Below, one piece after another: positions 41,857-54,150 of a stretch of 64,000 bases of DNA. Every line of letters begins with the position of its first letter. The stretch's first letter is position 1. The notes beneath the pieces are model-generated. The model did not search any database, was not told the origin of the DNA, and saw nothing but the letters and a program-made list of their open reading frames with translations. The DNA comes from Carallia brachiata (lineage: Eukaryota; Streptophyta; Magnoliopsida; Malpighiales; Rhizophoraceae). The stretch lies in the NCBI GenBank assembly GCA_021464245.1, contig JADCRB010000071.1, forward strand, positions 5,161,681-5,225,680. The letters run 5' to 3'. Made by a program: the position numbers and the translations under genes.

Positions 41857-44800
41857 TCTTTCCTTTTCAACACTTTGCCTCAAGGCTGACATGAAGATAT
41901 TTTCCATTGCTAGTTTACTCACAAAATGATCAAATTGTTTCTTGTGAAGACTCTTTGTCAAAATATCCACTACTTAATCAGTGGTTGATATGTAAGGTAT
42001 AAAAATCATACCACTATCAAGTTTTTTCTTGATAAAATGCTTGTTCACCTCCACATTTTTTGTTTTATCATGCAAAACTAGATTATAAGAGCTTGAAATA
42101 GCCTCTTTGTTGTCACAATGCACCTTGATGGGCAATGGTATACTAATTTTCAACTCTTCTAGAAATCTTTTTATCCATAATACCTCACAAAACCCATGAG
42201 CAACATATCTGAATTCTAGTTCAGCACTGCTCCTTACAACCACATTCTGTTTCTTACTCCTCCAAATGACCAGGTTTCCTCCAACAAATGTGCAATAACC
42301 TGAGGTTAATCTTCTGTTAAGTACACTCCCAACCCAATCAGCATCTGTGTAGTCTATCTGTAAATGTCCCTCTTTTAAAAAGCAAGCCTTTTATAGGTGT
42401 ACATTTTAGATATCTCAAAATCCTAAAAACTGCTTCAAAATGTATTGTTCTAAGTGAGTGCATGAATTGACTCACCATACTCACTGCAAAGGCTATGTTT
42501 GGTCGAGTGTGTGATAGATAAATTAATCTTCCTACCAAGCATTGATATTGCTCGTGGTTGACTGCGTCTTTGGATGCAATGGGTTCTGCCTTGATGTTAG
42601 GTTCAATTGGGGTGTCAACAACCTTGCATCCAAGCATTCCCATTTAATAGGTCAATTATATATATGCGTGGATTCACAAAAATTCCCTCTTTGGATCTTG
42701 CAAATGTCATTCCAAGAAAGTATTTTAATGCTCCTAAATCCTTGATCTCGAACTCATTTTTAACCATTTTCTTCAAGCTTTCAATCTCAAAATAGTCATC
42801 TCTTGTTATAAGTATATCATCCACATACACAATTAGAATGACAATTTTACCTTCTTTGGAATGTTTATAAAACATTGTGTGGTCAACATGGCTCTAATAG
42901 AGACCGTGTGTCTTAACCACTTTTCCAAAGCGTTCAAACCATACTCATGGTGATTGTTTGAGGCTATATGAGGATTTCTTTAACTTACACACCTTGCCTG
43001 TTCCCAATTATTCCTCAAATCTAGGTGGTAGAGTTATAAGGACCTTCTCATCCTACTCTCCATTTAAAAAGGCATTTTTTACATCCAATTGGTGTAAAGA
43101 CCAAGTGGAATTCATAGCCAAAGAGAGGAGGACTCGAATGGACTTAATCTTGACAACATGAGCAAATATTTTTTCATACTCTGTTTTATAGGTTTAAGTA
43201 AACCCTTTTGCCACGATTCTAGCTTTATACCTTTCCACACTTTCGTCAGCTTTGCACCTTATTGTAAACACCCATTTGCATCCCATCGTCTTTTTGTCTT
43301 TCAGGAGATCAACCACATCCTATGTACCACTCTTTCTCAGAGTGTTAATCTCTTTTATGACTGTTAATTTCCAATTCAGGTCATATAGAGTTTTCTGAAT
43401 ACTTCTTGGAACAAAAAGATTAGAAATCGAAGATATAAAAACCTTATGATTGTTTGATAGCTTTTGATAAGACAAATAATTAGCAATAGGATGTTTTGTA
43501 CAAGAATGAATCCCTTTTTGATTAGCTATGGGAATATTTAAATCTAAAAATTCAACATTAAGAGGTTCATTAAAAAAAGATGAAGTAAGGACAAGAGAAA
43601 GGTTACTCTAAGTATGTGAATGAGGACCACAAGATCGAGAATTTGATTGAATTTGTGCCATAGGAACAAGTAGAACTTTTTGAGACTTCTTCCTGCTATA
43701 AACTTGAAGCTCAAAATTTGGATCGTGAAAATCCTTTTGTAATCATCTTTCTTCCCCAGTTTCTGATGGAATTATACTTGGTAGCAGTAAATTAGAGACT
43801 TTCTCGTTTTTACTATCTTGAATTATACTCGATAGTAGTAAATGAGAAAGCATTTGTGCCCAAATTTATTTGAAGCATAACCAATAAACACACGTTTTTT
43901 TGTTTTGGGATCTAATTTGGATCTAGGGATGTCAGGAATATAAACAAAACATGTACATCCAAAAACCATCAGAGGCAAATTAAAATGTAAGTGAGAAGTG
44001 GAGAAGATTTTTTAAAGAAATTCAAAGGTGTGTCAAATTCTAAAACATGAGTTGGCATACAATTGATTAAATATGATGAAGTTAAAATAGGTTCACCTCA
44101 TAAATAATTTGGAACATGCATAGAAAACATGAGTTTGTGCTACTTCAAGCATTGGTTTTTTCTTTCAGCAACTTTATTTTGTTGAGGTGTTTCTCGACAA
44201 GTTGCTTAATGAATGACACCATTTTTTTTCAAAAAATTTCCCAAACATTCATTAAAGTATTCCGTTATGCTATCAAAATGCAAAATACTAATTTTTGTCT
44301 AAAATTGATTTTCAACCATGGTATAAAAATTTTTGAACATTCATTCAACTTCAGATTTTTTGTTTAATAGATAAACCCAACACAATCTGGTATGATCATC
44401 AATTAAGGTCACAAACCATTTGTTTCCAATAATGTATTAACTCTAGATAGACCCCAAACATCACTATGGATTAAATAAAACGGTTTTGATGCACGATAAG
44501 GTTTCAATCGAAAAGTGACACGATGATCTTTTGATAAATGGCAACATTCACAATGAAAATCTGAACAATTTATTCCTTCAAACAAAATAGGAAACAAATG
44601 TTTAAGATATGAGAAACTAAGATGTCCTAATCTACGATGCCAAAGCATAATCTGATTAGAAACTGAGTTTGAACTAGTACTACTGAAACCTTGAGCTTTT
44701 TCATTACCGAAAGCAATCTCATCAAAATAATATATTTTATTTATCATCCTAGCATCGTCAATCATCCTCCCTATCTTCTGGTCCTAAAAAGTGCAATGAG

Positions 44801-45290
44801 AATCATAGAAGACAACACTACAATTAGAATCTTAAGAAAGCTTAATGACGGATAGAAGATTTGTACAAATAAGTTTAGGAACATGAAAAATAGACTTATG
44901 AGTGATATTTTCAAAGATTTTTATTAGGCCTTTTCCTGCAATAGGAGAGAAACTTTTATTGGCTATCCTAATTTTTTCACTATCGAAGCAAGGATAATAG
45001 GAATTGAACAAATAAGAGAAACTAGTCATATGTTTAGAAGCTCCAGAATCAATAATCCAAGGGGTAGATTGCAAAAAAGTAGAGAGCACAATTGGATTAC
45101 TACTTGTAGGTCCCAAAGAACCACTAAGAATACTAGATGGAAAATTAGATTTAAGGAGTTTCCGAATGTGATCTTGTTGCTCTTTATTGAATGGACTAAA
45201 ATCAGCTTTATGGGCACTAGTTGGAGGGCGACAAAATTTATCATCAAATCAACGGCTCTTTGAATATGTTCGTTTCCTATGTATCTTCTA
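41857..45290 (-). mobile_element. Ty1/copia retrotransposon remnant, minus strand, gag end missing
   Basis: Read leftwards: protease (45116-44832; 'PWIIDSGASKHMTSF', intact D-S-G-A), the GAG-pre-integrase segment (44765-44409; 'MLWHRRLGHLSFSYLKHLFP', 'HSDVWG'), decayed integrase, reverse transcriptase (42875-42338; 'VYVDDILITRDD', 'EFEIKDLGALKYFLGM'), and RNase H (42243-41974; 'SSAELEFRYVAHGFCEVLW', 'VHCDNKEAI'). The order and motifs are diagnostic of copia. Homology ends near 45290, where unrelated repeat-like sequence starts, so gag and the 5' LTR are missing or displaced. It is a different family from the copia copy at 20603. Confidence 0.85.
41974..45116 (-). pseudogene. copia pol pseudogene
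   Basis: Separated open blocks for protease, GAG-pre-integrase, reverse transcriptase and RNase H are divided by stops and frame changes. The key motifs D-S-G-A and Y-V-D-D are retained, so decay is less severe than in the 20603 copy. A complete polyprotein is not encoded. Confidence 0.82.
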
Positions 45291-46985
45291 GCATATTGGT
45301 CCCTAGGGTGAAGCCTAGAGGGGTGGTGAATAGGCTTTACCAATGAAATCCTCAAATATAAATTTCTGCAAATGAATGTAAAGAAGAGATTGAAAGAAAT
45401 ACAATACCAATTTTTACAAGGTTCACCAAATGGCTACGTCCTTGGTCTTCTCAACAATCCCTCTCTCGGAGATTCTTGAGAGTTCAACTATGGGGTGCCT
45501 TTGGGCGCACCAATCACCACCGTACAGTTTACAAGAAGACTCCGCAAACACCCTTGCGTCCGCCTTCAAAACGTTTGTTGCACAAGCCCCACTTGCCAAC
45601 ACCACTTTCCCTTTTCTTTTAGGTTTTCCTTCTTGGAGTTCAACCCTAACTCCTTACAAGATAATCCTCACAAGTCCCACTTGAGAGCTCTCACCTATTC
45701 TCACAATGTATTACAATACAAATGAAACTTACTAGCTTGAATGCTAGTTTTACAATAAAAGCACTTAGAGTAAAGAAAGCCTTTTTGCCTTGAGAGAGAT
45801 TGTGCAGTGGTTGAATATAACTTTTCTTCTACAGTAAAACATCTTCAAGTGATGTTTAAGTAGATGCAAGATAGGTTAGCAACTTGTTAGAGCCGTTGCC
45901 ATGGGTTGCATATTGCATACCTTGTTGTTTCCCTCTTGACAGCTTTGCATTGATTCTCTTGTTTGACACCTTCTGGTTGAACGGCTATAACTTGATACAG
46001 ACAGCTTGAAAAATTGCGATTCCTTTTTTGTTATTTAGTAGACTGTCAGAGTTCTCTACCCACCAAATTTTACTATTTTTGAATGAGTATAGCATAGTCA
46101 AATAAATGTTTGAATACAGACGTTAAAGTTCCGTTAGACAGTCTGCACACTTTTAGTAGAACGGTAATATCTTGCAGATGGCTTTGAATTTTGATGTGAT
46201 TATTTTTGAATTGATTAATAGACAGAACAAAGAATATACACACAAAATTTCACATTTAAATTCGTCGTGTGCTCTTCTAGGCAGCCGTTGCAATTCACTC
46301 CATGTGCACTGAAAGTTCCTGACAGCTTGCACCCTCTTGGTATAAAATTCATAAGTTTTTCTCTAGGGCTCCAAAAATTGCACGACCAAGCTCATTTGAA
46401 ACTAGACTTATAGTCCTGCCAAAATATATATATTTTAGGTCCAAAATATATCTCAAGTGAGTGAGTTTAGTACCTGAAATCTGTCCAAACAGATTTGCTC
46501 TTATGCTGTCTTTATAAGATAGTAACTTAATAAGGCCCAATGTGATATTTATCTTCCATGCACTTCCATGCACGTGTAAGATGGCATATGTGTACCTCTT
46601 TGGACTTCTTGAACCTGAATTGTATACTTGAAGAACATACAAATGAAATTCACTCGTACTTATGTTAGATTGGTTCATAGCTCATTATCAAAACACTCAT
46701 CATCAAAACATGAATTCACACTTAGTAACAATTTCTTAATGTATGCATGGGGTGTGAATTTTCCAACATAGCATATCCCATAGGTTTGTCTTGACTTGTT
46801 GCAACAATCACGCCACACACGAGTCTTCTCATTAGTACCCCATGTATGTGTAGTGTCCTTGTGACTAGCATAGGCCTCATATGTTAAAAGTGCTAAACTC
46901 TCAACAGATAAGTTGGAAATAAGTGCTTTCTTTCCCAATATCACATGTCTGCTATTTTTTTCTCAGTAGACCTCGACAAATACTT
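45291..46985. repeat. unclassified repeat-like insertion next to the copia remnant
   Basis: It starts with 'tccctagggtgaagcctagaggggtggtgaatagg', a phrase style common at the edges of plant dispersed repeats, and includes AT-rich and moderately GC-rich stretches. 'CATCATCAAAACATG' occurs near 46699. Open frames at 46944-46675 and 46678-46349 (minus) show no recognisable domain. Its abrupt start inside the copia sequence suggests an insertion or deletion junction, but no terminal repeats or target duplication were identified. Confidence 0.4.
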
Positions 46986-46989
46986 CATC

Positions 46990-48230
46990 AATTTGTGAAA
47001 AAGGACTCTTGCGAATAATTTGGCCACATACTTTATCAATGAGTGATAAACATAGTAGAAAAGAGAGAAAGTCATTGAGTGTGATAACAAAAAAGAGAGA
47101 TGTCAAGGCTGCTTACTTCACCGAGACTCTTATAGTCTTTCTTTTGTATAAAGAGACCTTTCTTAACACCAACAAACTTGATTTGTCTTTTCCTAGTGTG
47201 TTTTGTATTCTTTTTCAAGAGTTTGAAGATGTATTTCCCTAGGAAGTATCTGATGGCTTGCTACTAATTAGGGGAATTGAACATCAAATTGATTTTATTC
47301 CTGGGGGCTTCAATCCCAAATTGGCCAAGCTATAGGAGCAACCCTGAGGAGACCAAGGAGCTCCAATGGCAAGTTACTGAGTTGATGAAGAAAGGCTACC
47401 TGAGGGAGAACATGAGCCCATGTGCAATTCTTGTGTTACTCGTGCCTAAGAAGGATGGAACGTGAAGAATATGTGTTGATTGCCAAGCAATCAACAAAAT
47501 CACTGTAAAGTATCACCAACATATTCCTAGGTTAGATTATAAGTTTGATGAGTTGCATAGTTCTTGTGTGTTCTCTAAAATTGGGTTTCAAAGTAGATAT
47601 AATCTAATATGCATAAAAGAATATAATGCACGGAAATAGCTTTTGAAACAAAGCATGGTTTATATGAGTGGTTAGTTATGCAGTTTGGTTTGACCAGCTC
47701 ATCTAGTACTTTCATACAAGTAATAAATCATGTTTTGCGCCCTTTCATTGGCCTACTTGTGGTTGTTTATTTTGATGATATATTTGTCTATAGAAAGAAA
47801 GTTGTATTCGAACCTGGTGATTGGGTTTGGGTGTATATGCGAAAGGAAAGATTTCCTGCTCAAAGGCATTCTAAGTTTCAACTAAGAGGCAATGGGCCAT
47901 TTCAAGTGGTTGAGCGCATCAATGATAATGCTTACAAGTTGCACCTTCCAGGTGAGTATAGTGTGAGTGGTACATTTAATGTTTCTGACCTTTCTCCTTT
48001 TGATGTAAATGACGATTTGAGGACAAATCCTTTTGAAGAGAGGGGGAATGATGGCAACTAATGTGGCATCGAGACCAATCCGAGATATCCTTTGCACATT
48101 CTAGATGAACCAGTCACAAAGAGTAGAGTTAAAAAGTTCAAAGAGGCTGCAAGTGTTTTAGTGGAGGATGCTCAGGGCACAAGCAACGTGCATGAAGGCT
48201 GGCTTGGAGTTGGTGGAGTTTCTTAGATGT
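46990..48230 (+). mobile_element. Ty3/gypsy remnant with internal deletion
   Basis: The plus strand encodes the region before reverse transcriptase ('LFQEFEDVFP', then 'GIEHQIDFIPGASIPN' across shifts), the RT start at 47277-47465 ('YRSNPEETKELQWQVTELMK', 'LVPKKDGT'), RT pieces ('RICVDCQAINKITVKY', about 47466-47520) and RT motif '[10 protein letters not shown]' (about 47763-47790). It then joins directly to an integrase C-terminal segment ('[19 protein letters not shown]', '[13 protein letters not shown]', 47800-48061). The rest of RT, RNase H and most of integrase are deleted. Stops and frameshifts are present elsewhere. Confidence 0.82.
47678..48061 (+). pseudogene. fused gypsy RT / integrase C-terminus frame
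   Basis: A 127-codon open frame begins in the reverse transcriptase ('[20 protein letters not shown]', then the Y-F-D-D catalytic motif). Without a stop it continues into the integrase tail from 'KVVFEPGDW'. The junction falls in 'aagaaagttgt' (about 47796-47806), where both parents plausibly share AAGAAAGT. It is a deletion product, not a normal gene. Confidence 0.75.
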
Positions 48231-49230
48231 CAAGCAATGCATTTGGAGGTCAGGAACTCGGTAGTGCGTCAAGTCTGTGTCAAGATGGTTTGAGTACAAG
48301 AAGACAAGTTTGGGCCGACATGAGTAATTGGGCCTAGTGTATACAAGATCATGTGTGGACTGATTTGGATTGTTTAATTTAGAGTTTTAATTATTGTTTT
48401 GGGTCAAATAATGTTTTATTTAAGCCCAATCCATTTGCAAGTAAGAATTAATCTAAATTTTGAAGTTTCTAGTTGAAATAGGTTTTCCTTATTGGTGTGA
48501 GAACTTGGTTTTCTAATCTTAGTTGTCTTTTTTTTTTAAAAAAACCATAGTTACTTGGGTTTGTCTATAAATAGGCACATATAAGACTCTCTTATTTTTA
48601 GATTTGTTGATTGAGAAATTAAAACAAAATATTCTTTGGAGTTTTAGAACACTTTTACCAAACTTATCAAGGATATCTCCTTGTGGCATTTGACTTACTT
48701 ATCACACTCCTTCTTCCTTTCTAAGGTATGGAATCTCCAAATTTTCTCATATCTTTGGTTCGCGTCTCCTTATGGATGTTGAATCAAGGTTTTTCAAATC
48801 TGACTTGGCTTTTTTTTAGTTATGATTCTAATCTCGTTAGTAAGTCTTTCGGTGTATCTACAGGGTTCGCGTCTCTCTATACGCATTGGGTCTTCTAATA
48901 CTATCCGCAGGGTTTGCATCATGGCATAAGTCTCAAAAATGGCCTAAGGGTTTTGTTTTGAGGCAGGCCATCTGTGAGGCTGTAAGAGAATTGGTAATAG
49001 GAGAAAAGGAAAGAACACAAGCCAAAGAGCATAAAGTTTAAGCCAAGTGGCTCAAGGGGCCGTCCAGAATGGGGGTTCCTCCCATGACACCCTCATCAAT
49101 CTGATCGCTTGATTCCCTGCATGATTCTGCCCATGGATACTGCGAATAATGATCCACGTGTGTATGCGTGCTAACTACCACATGTGTATATCCATGGGTA
49201 GATATGCGATATAGAACAACTAAAGTGCTG
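48231..49230 (+). repeat. probable LTR and flanking sequence of the gypsy element
   Basis: AT-rich sequence with a TATA-like 'TCTATAAATAGGCACATA' (about 48563-48580) and a C-terminal tail ending 'CGCAGGGTTTGCATCA' (about 48918). It is followed by TGGCATAAGTCTC, which resembles an initiator-tRNA-Met primer-binding site. If so, 48918 closes an LTR and a second internal region starts to its right, but that region shows no recognisable gag. LTR limits are uncertain and a second copy was not found. Confidence 0.4.
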
Positions 49231-52200
49231 TGTGGTTTAACTATTGTTTATTACTGTTTGTTGATTACTGCTGTTTTTTATTGTTATTAATAAATAAAAT
49301 GAAAGTTTAGTATTTAATTAAATTAATATTAATTGTTACTGATTAAACAATAAAATAATTATTTTAGACATTATATTTCTATTTTTTTATAATGTATATA
49401 ATCTTTTTAATTTTAGTTATTCTAAACTAGTCATGTGAAAATGTATATTATTTATTTATACATAAAAATTATTAAATTTGTGATTTGAAGATTAATTATA
49501 ATTTATAATAAATATACAAAATATCTTATTCCGATTACTGTTTACACGTTGGAAGAAAAATATCTATTTTTTAAGTTACATTTAAAGATAAATAATATTT
49601 TCATTGTTCAAGTGTCAAAAAATTAAAACATTATTTCTACTAAAAAAAGAATAGTACCCTGGGCCAAAAAAAAAGCGGATGGGCGGCAGCGAACGAGGCA
49701 TACAAAATATTATTTTTTTCTTTTACAAAAAAATAAATATTAATTTGTTATTAAAACAATTATATTTTTAATTGGTCTTACTTCCTTTTGTTTATTAGCT
49801 TTCTCCATCCCCTATAAATAGCATGAAAAAAATTTTGAATAAAAAAAAGTAACCTTATTGTAAAGAGCAAGCATACATGTCCTGACGGTTTTTGTCTCGA
49901 ATGAAACGACGACTGTTATTTTTTAAACTGTGATTGATATTTTAAAATATAAAAATAACAAGTATTTTAAAAATATCAGTCACAATTTCGAAAATAACAA
50001 TCATTGTTTCACCCGGAATAAAACTCGATACGAAAACTGCCCAAATACCGACTTTTTTTTTATTATAAAGTACTTCAGGCAAAAAGACAATTTTGAATGC
50101 TTCAACAGTGCTGCAGTGTTGTGACAATCGTGAGTTTTAGGACAATTTAGTAAATAAAAAAGTAACCAGTTGCTAATTTCTTCGAAAGTAAATTTAACTT
50201 GTTTTTGTCATCAGCTATTAATTAAGAGAAAATGCAATCCCAATAATAACTCCAAAATTTTTACAAAACATTATAGTATCTTGTTGTTTCTATTCTAACA
50301 ATAACAGCAGCTACCAACAGTAAAAACAAACACTCTCAGCCATCGTTTTTCATTGTCTTTTGTTCTTGTTGGATTTGGGAAATGCCTGGTAATGCTTGTT
50401 AGATTTTAGAAGCTACGATTTAGAGGGAGATTGAGAGACTATGAAGTGGGAAAAGTTTTTTTAAATTTAATGTTTGCTTAATTTATTTGATTGTCATTTT
50501 CAATGCTTCTTTGACATATTGTTTTCACTCTCTTTTTATTTTTATTTCTTTTGCCTTCACCATGTTTTTCTTATAGGTCATGATCAGGCTCTATCCTAAG
50601 TGATGGCAGTTGGCTGACTAGACAAGAGGATGAATATTGGATTTTAGTTCGTGACATGCAAAATAAGGCAAGGTTATAGAGTGTTAGGATTAAATTTAAC
50701 GTTAACACTCTGATATTTAAATTAACAGAGTGTAAACAAGATAAGTTATAAGAAATTTAGTGAAAATGAGATCATTATCTTATTATGAATAATGTTTTTG
50801 GGATATTTATAGGAGATTTTTTTTTTTTTTGGTTGAATATAGGAGATTTTGTATTAGTTAAGGGAATGTGTAATTAGAGGAAGTAGACCTCAAGTGGCAA
50901 GATGTCCATGTTGGACCTGAAGAAAGACATTAGTTACCAGAGCAAGGGCCAAGTCATTCTGAACCCTCCTTGTGGTATGGTTTCTGAGTTTTGGCCCAAA
51001 GATATTGGGCACTCCTTTATTCTTGTCAGGTGACATAATATAGACTTCTTTGTAATAGATTATTACAATTCACAACCCACAGGCCACAGATATTCCTCTT
51101 TGTTCATTAGGTATTCCTATACAATGAATTCTAGACAAACATTTTCCTTAACTCTAACTCGTATTATGACATATCTATTTTTAAGATTATTATATCCCAA
51201 TTCCTAGGTTACTTACATTTGACTTCGAATTCATGCATTTGACTTGGAGATTCAATCATCAAACTTCAACAATTTTGTTAATTCACTGCCTTGTGAGTGT
51301 GTATAGCAAAATAAAAGTTTATGGCCAGATGACTAATTTGGCAAAAATAAATAAATAAAATTTTGAATTATCTTATACAAATCAAGGTTTAAAGTAATAT
51401 TAAATGTATTTAAAGTAATATTAAATATATTAAGGTGTGACATAAAGTATATTTAGAGTTTATTTTTTAAAAAAAATAGAATATGAATAAAAATCTGGCC
51501 ATTTTTATCTTGTCATGTACCAATGCCCATAAGAATATGTCATGTTGCAGGAAATTAGGTTGTGGTGAGCCGATTTACATATGGGACCGAGTCATACATC
51601 TTGTTGCCATAGAGGAAAGATTGGAATTGGAATAAGTCACATTTAGAATATAACTTTGGACTTGTATGTAGATTAATATGGTTGTAAAATTTCTCAAATT
51701 TTGGTAATTAGTCACAAAAGCACTTTTTATGTTTTTCATTTCCTTCAAATTCTCATAGTCAATGGCATCTTCCGCATATTTACATTCTTCTTTAAACATA
51801 AAAGAGGACTCACCGAATCAACATAGTTCAACAAAAAGCATTCGCCACGAAGGTCAATGATCTATTAAGCAACAATAGTGACACAGGCTAATAAGAAACT
51901 AACAAAAAATTAGATTGGCTGCATGATCAAATTGAGCGTGAAATCAGATTTGGTGGTATTTGTTATTAAGCATTATTGTAGCATAGAAAATAAAGTTACC
52001 AATTCTTTTAGTCCTGTTATTTTTGTTCTTCAGTTTTTTTTATAAAAAAAAAATAAAAGGTCAAAGCTCATATTACAACTAGGGGAAAGAGGATTTAGAA
52101 GAAGTAAGGATCAAACTTTCGACCTCTTTCATGGCATAATGTCAATGAATCAACTGATCTAAATAGTTAATTCTTATTATTGGTTTTTTAACTTCACATG

Positions 52201-53735
52201 TCATATGATCTAATAGTTTAGTAATTGAGGCTATTCGTAGTTTTTATGATTTAGTATAATAAAAATTTACGAAAATTTTAAAAGAGATTTAGTATCATTA
52301 TAACTCTTATTACAGGTTGTTTGAAATAGGTAACACATAAAAGTAAATAAAGAGATAGGATTATTCACTAAAGAAATAAAGTTATAGAGTGAAGAGATAT
52401 ATATAGATAGGATTAATACTCAATTTATTCAAGTCTACCACCAAATTTGATTTCTTGTTTAATTTGACTACAGACCAACTCTGACTTTTTTATTAGTTTC
52501 TCATCATTGTCCATCATTCTCGCATGGTTGGAGAAAACCCGTCCTCAAGTTTTGAAGTGTTACGTGATGAATATTAGATAATATTAGATAATGCTCACTC
52601 TTTATTTGGTTTTTAAATTTTACTTGTATCCTATCTATAGAGTTGTTATTTGTTTGATTTGTTCCATCCTTATAACGTATCCTCTGTAACTACACAAGCT
52701 TTGTAGTTGTATAAAGGAAAGTGAGCCAAGTTTATCTCACTTGGATAATTCTTTCAATAAGCAATTGATGGCTCAATGCTTGATTCTTTTCCTTGAAATG
52801 TTGTGCAACAATAAGAACTCCAAATCTTTCTTCTCAATTGAACAACATAGATTAGGAGGAAAAATAAATTAAAAAAAAATTCAACATATTGTTTTGATTC
52901 CTCTTGTGTGCCTGTTGATTTAATTAACTTCAGTTAAAAAAATCTTGTAGAATCTTTCCATCATATGAAGTAGGGTACTAATTATGAATACAAAAAAGGT
53001 TAATTAGCAAAATATAAAATTTTTCATTTTAATACAATGTGTATTCATTTTGTATCAAACAAGGGAGTATTCTCATATATATTCCTTTTTTCGAAGAGTA
53101 ATTATTAGATGCATAAACTTAGTAGAGGAAATTCGAACAATACTCAAAATGTGAAACTACATAAATTCTGAAAACAAAAATTTTGCATGAATAATTATCA
53201 TATGAATATTAAAACTTAGAATAATTATTTTGTTACAATGCAAAAAAGTAAAATTATTATATACATTAAATTATTCCAATAAATGAGAGAAAATCTCACC
53301 CTACTCCTCTTTAATTGTAGGGAAAAAACAACTTGGCACAATTTATAATTTTCAATAATTTTTTATATTTGATAATTTGTTTTTACAAATTTATATGTAT
53401 ATTAATAATGGCGAAGCCGAAGATTCTAAGAAATTCTTGATTGTAAAATAGCTTAACAACATTTGATTTTTAGGAATATTACAGGACTCTTAGATTAACT
53501 ACATTATCTCTTCCTTAATTCTAAGAATATTTCATAGAAAAACCCAAATTTAGTCCCCTATTTAATTTCAATCTCATTTAATCATTCCGAACTCAAACAT
53601 GCAAACTAACACTAAAATTTGAGACAGTACCATTCAAAAACAAAATTAATCAAGTTGAATTCTATTTAGCCAATTATCACCACAACAAAGTAGGCTTTCC
53701 CAACAGGCTAAAATCACTACCTAAACTTAGAAAAC
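49231..53735. other. long AT-rich intergenic region
   Basis: No gene is supported on either strand. Open frames are short, low-complexity and lack domain motifs. A possible SINE-like segment occurs at about 52085-52170 ('gaccctttcatggcataatg' style on the minus strand). Transcript-like GC-richer patches occur around 50880-51120 and 52440-52800, without coding potential. Confidence 0.5.
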
Positions 53736-54150
53736 CAATGCGTAACAGCTAATGAAACGCTTTATGATCCGCCGCATGTTTGGGTATTGTAGTATAAATT
53801 ATGCAGCAGTTTTCGCTGTCTATTGCAACATACATAAAACTGCTGCCTAAACCATTTTATGCAGCAGTTGTAATCAATAGTTATAGCACCTCCAATAAAT
53901 CATATGTGATGGTTATGGAATTTATCTGTGATAGTATTTTATTTTCAAAAATGGTTTCAAATTTGTTAAGGCAATAGTTTTTCTATATTACGTGGAGCAA
54001 TGATTTATTTTTATATAGCAGTTGTCAAATATGCACAACGATTTTTTATGGAATAATTAATGGTTTCTTGTGGAATAAACAATGGTTTTATAGAACAAGT
54101 AGCATTTTTACAGAACAAGCAGCACTTTTTTAATATAGACAAGATACAAT
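53736..54150. repeat. repeats of the GCAGCAGTT/AACAATGGTTT type
   Basis: 'tgcagcagtttt', 'aactgctgcc' and 'atgcagcagttg', and then repeated 'caatggttt', 'gcaatagtt' and 'agcagca' motifs, occur within 400 bases in both orientations. Clustered short subterminal repeats of this kind are typical of CACTA-type element ends, but the CACTACAAGAAA terminus could not be found, so the class remains open. Confidence 0.35.

Noticed and set aside
46349..46944. Two minus-strand frames (109 and 89 codons)
   Set aside because: No domain recognised. They sit in a repeat-like block between two retrotransposon remnants.
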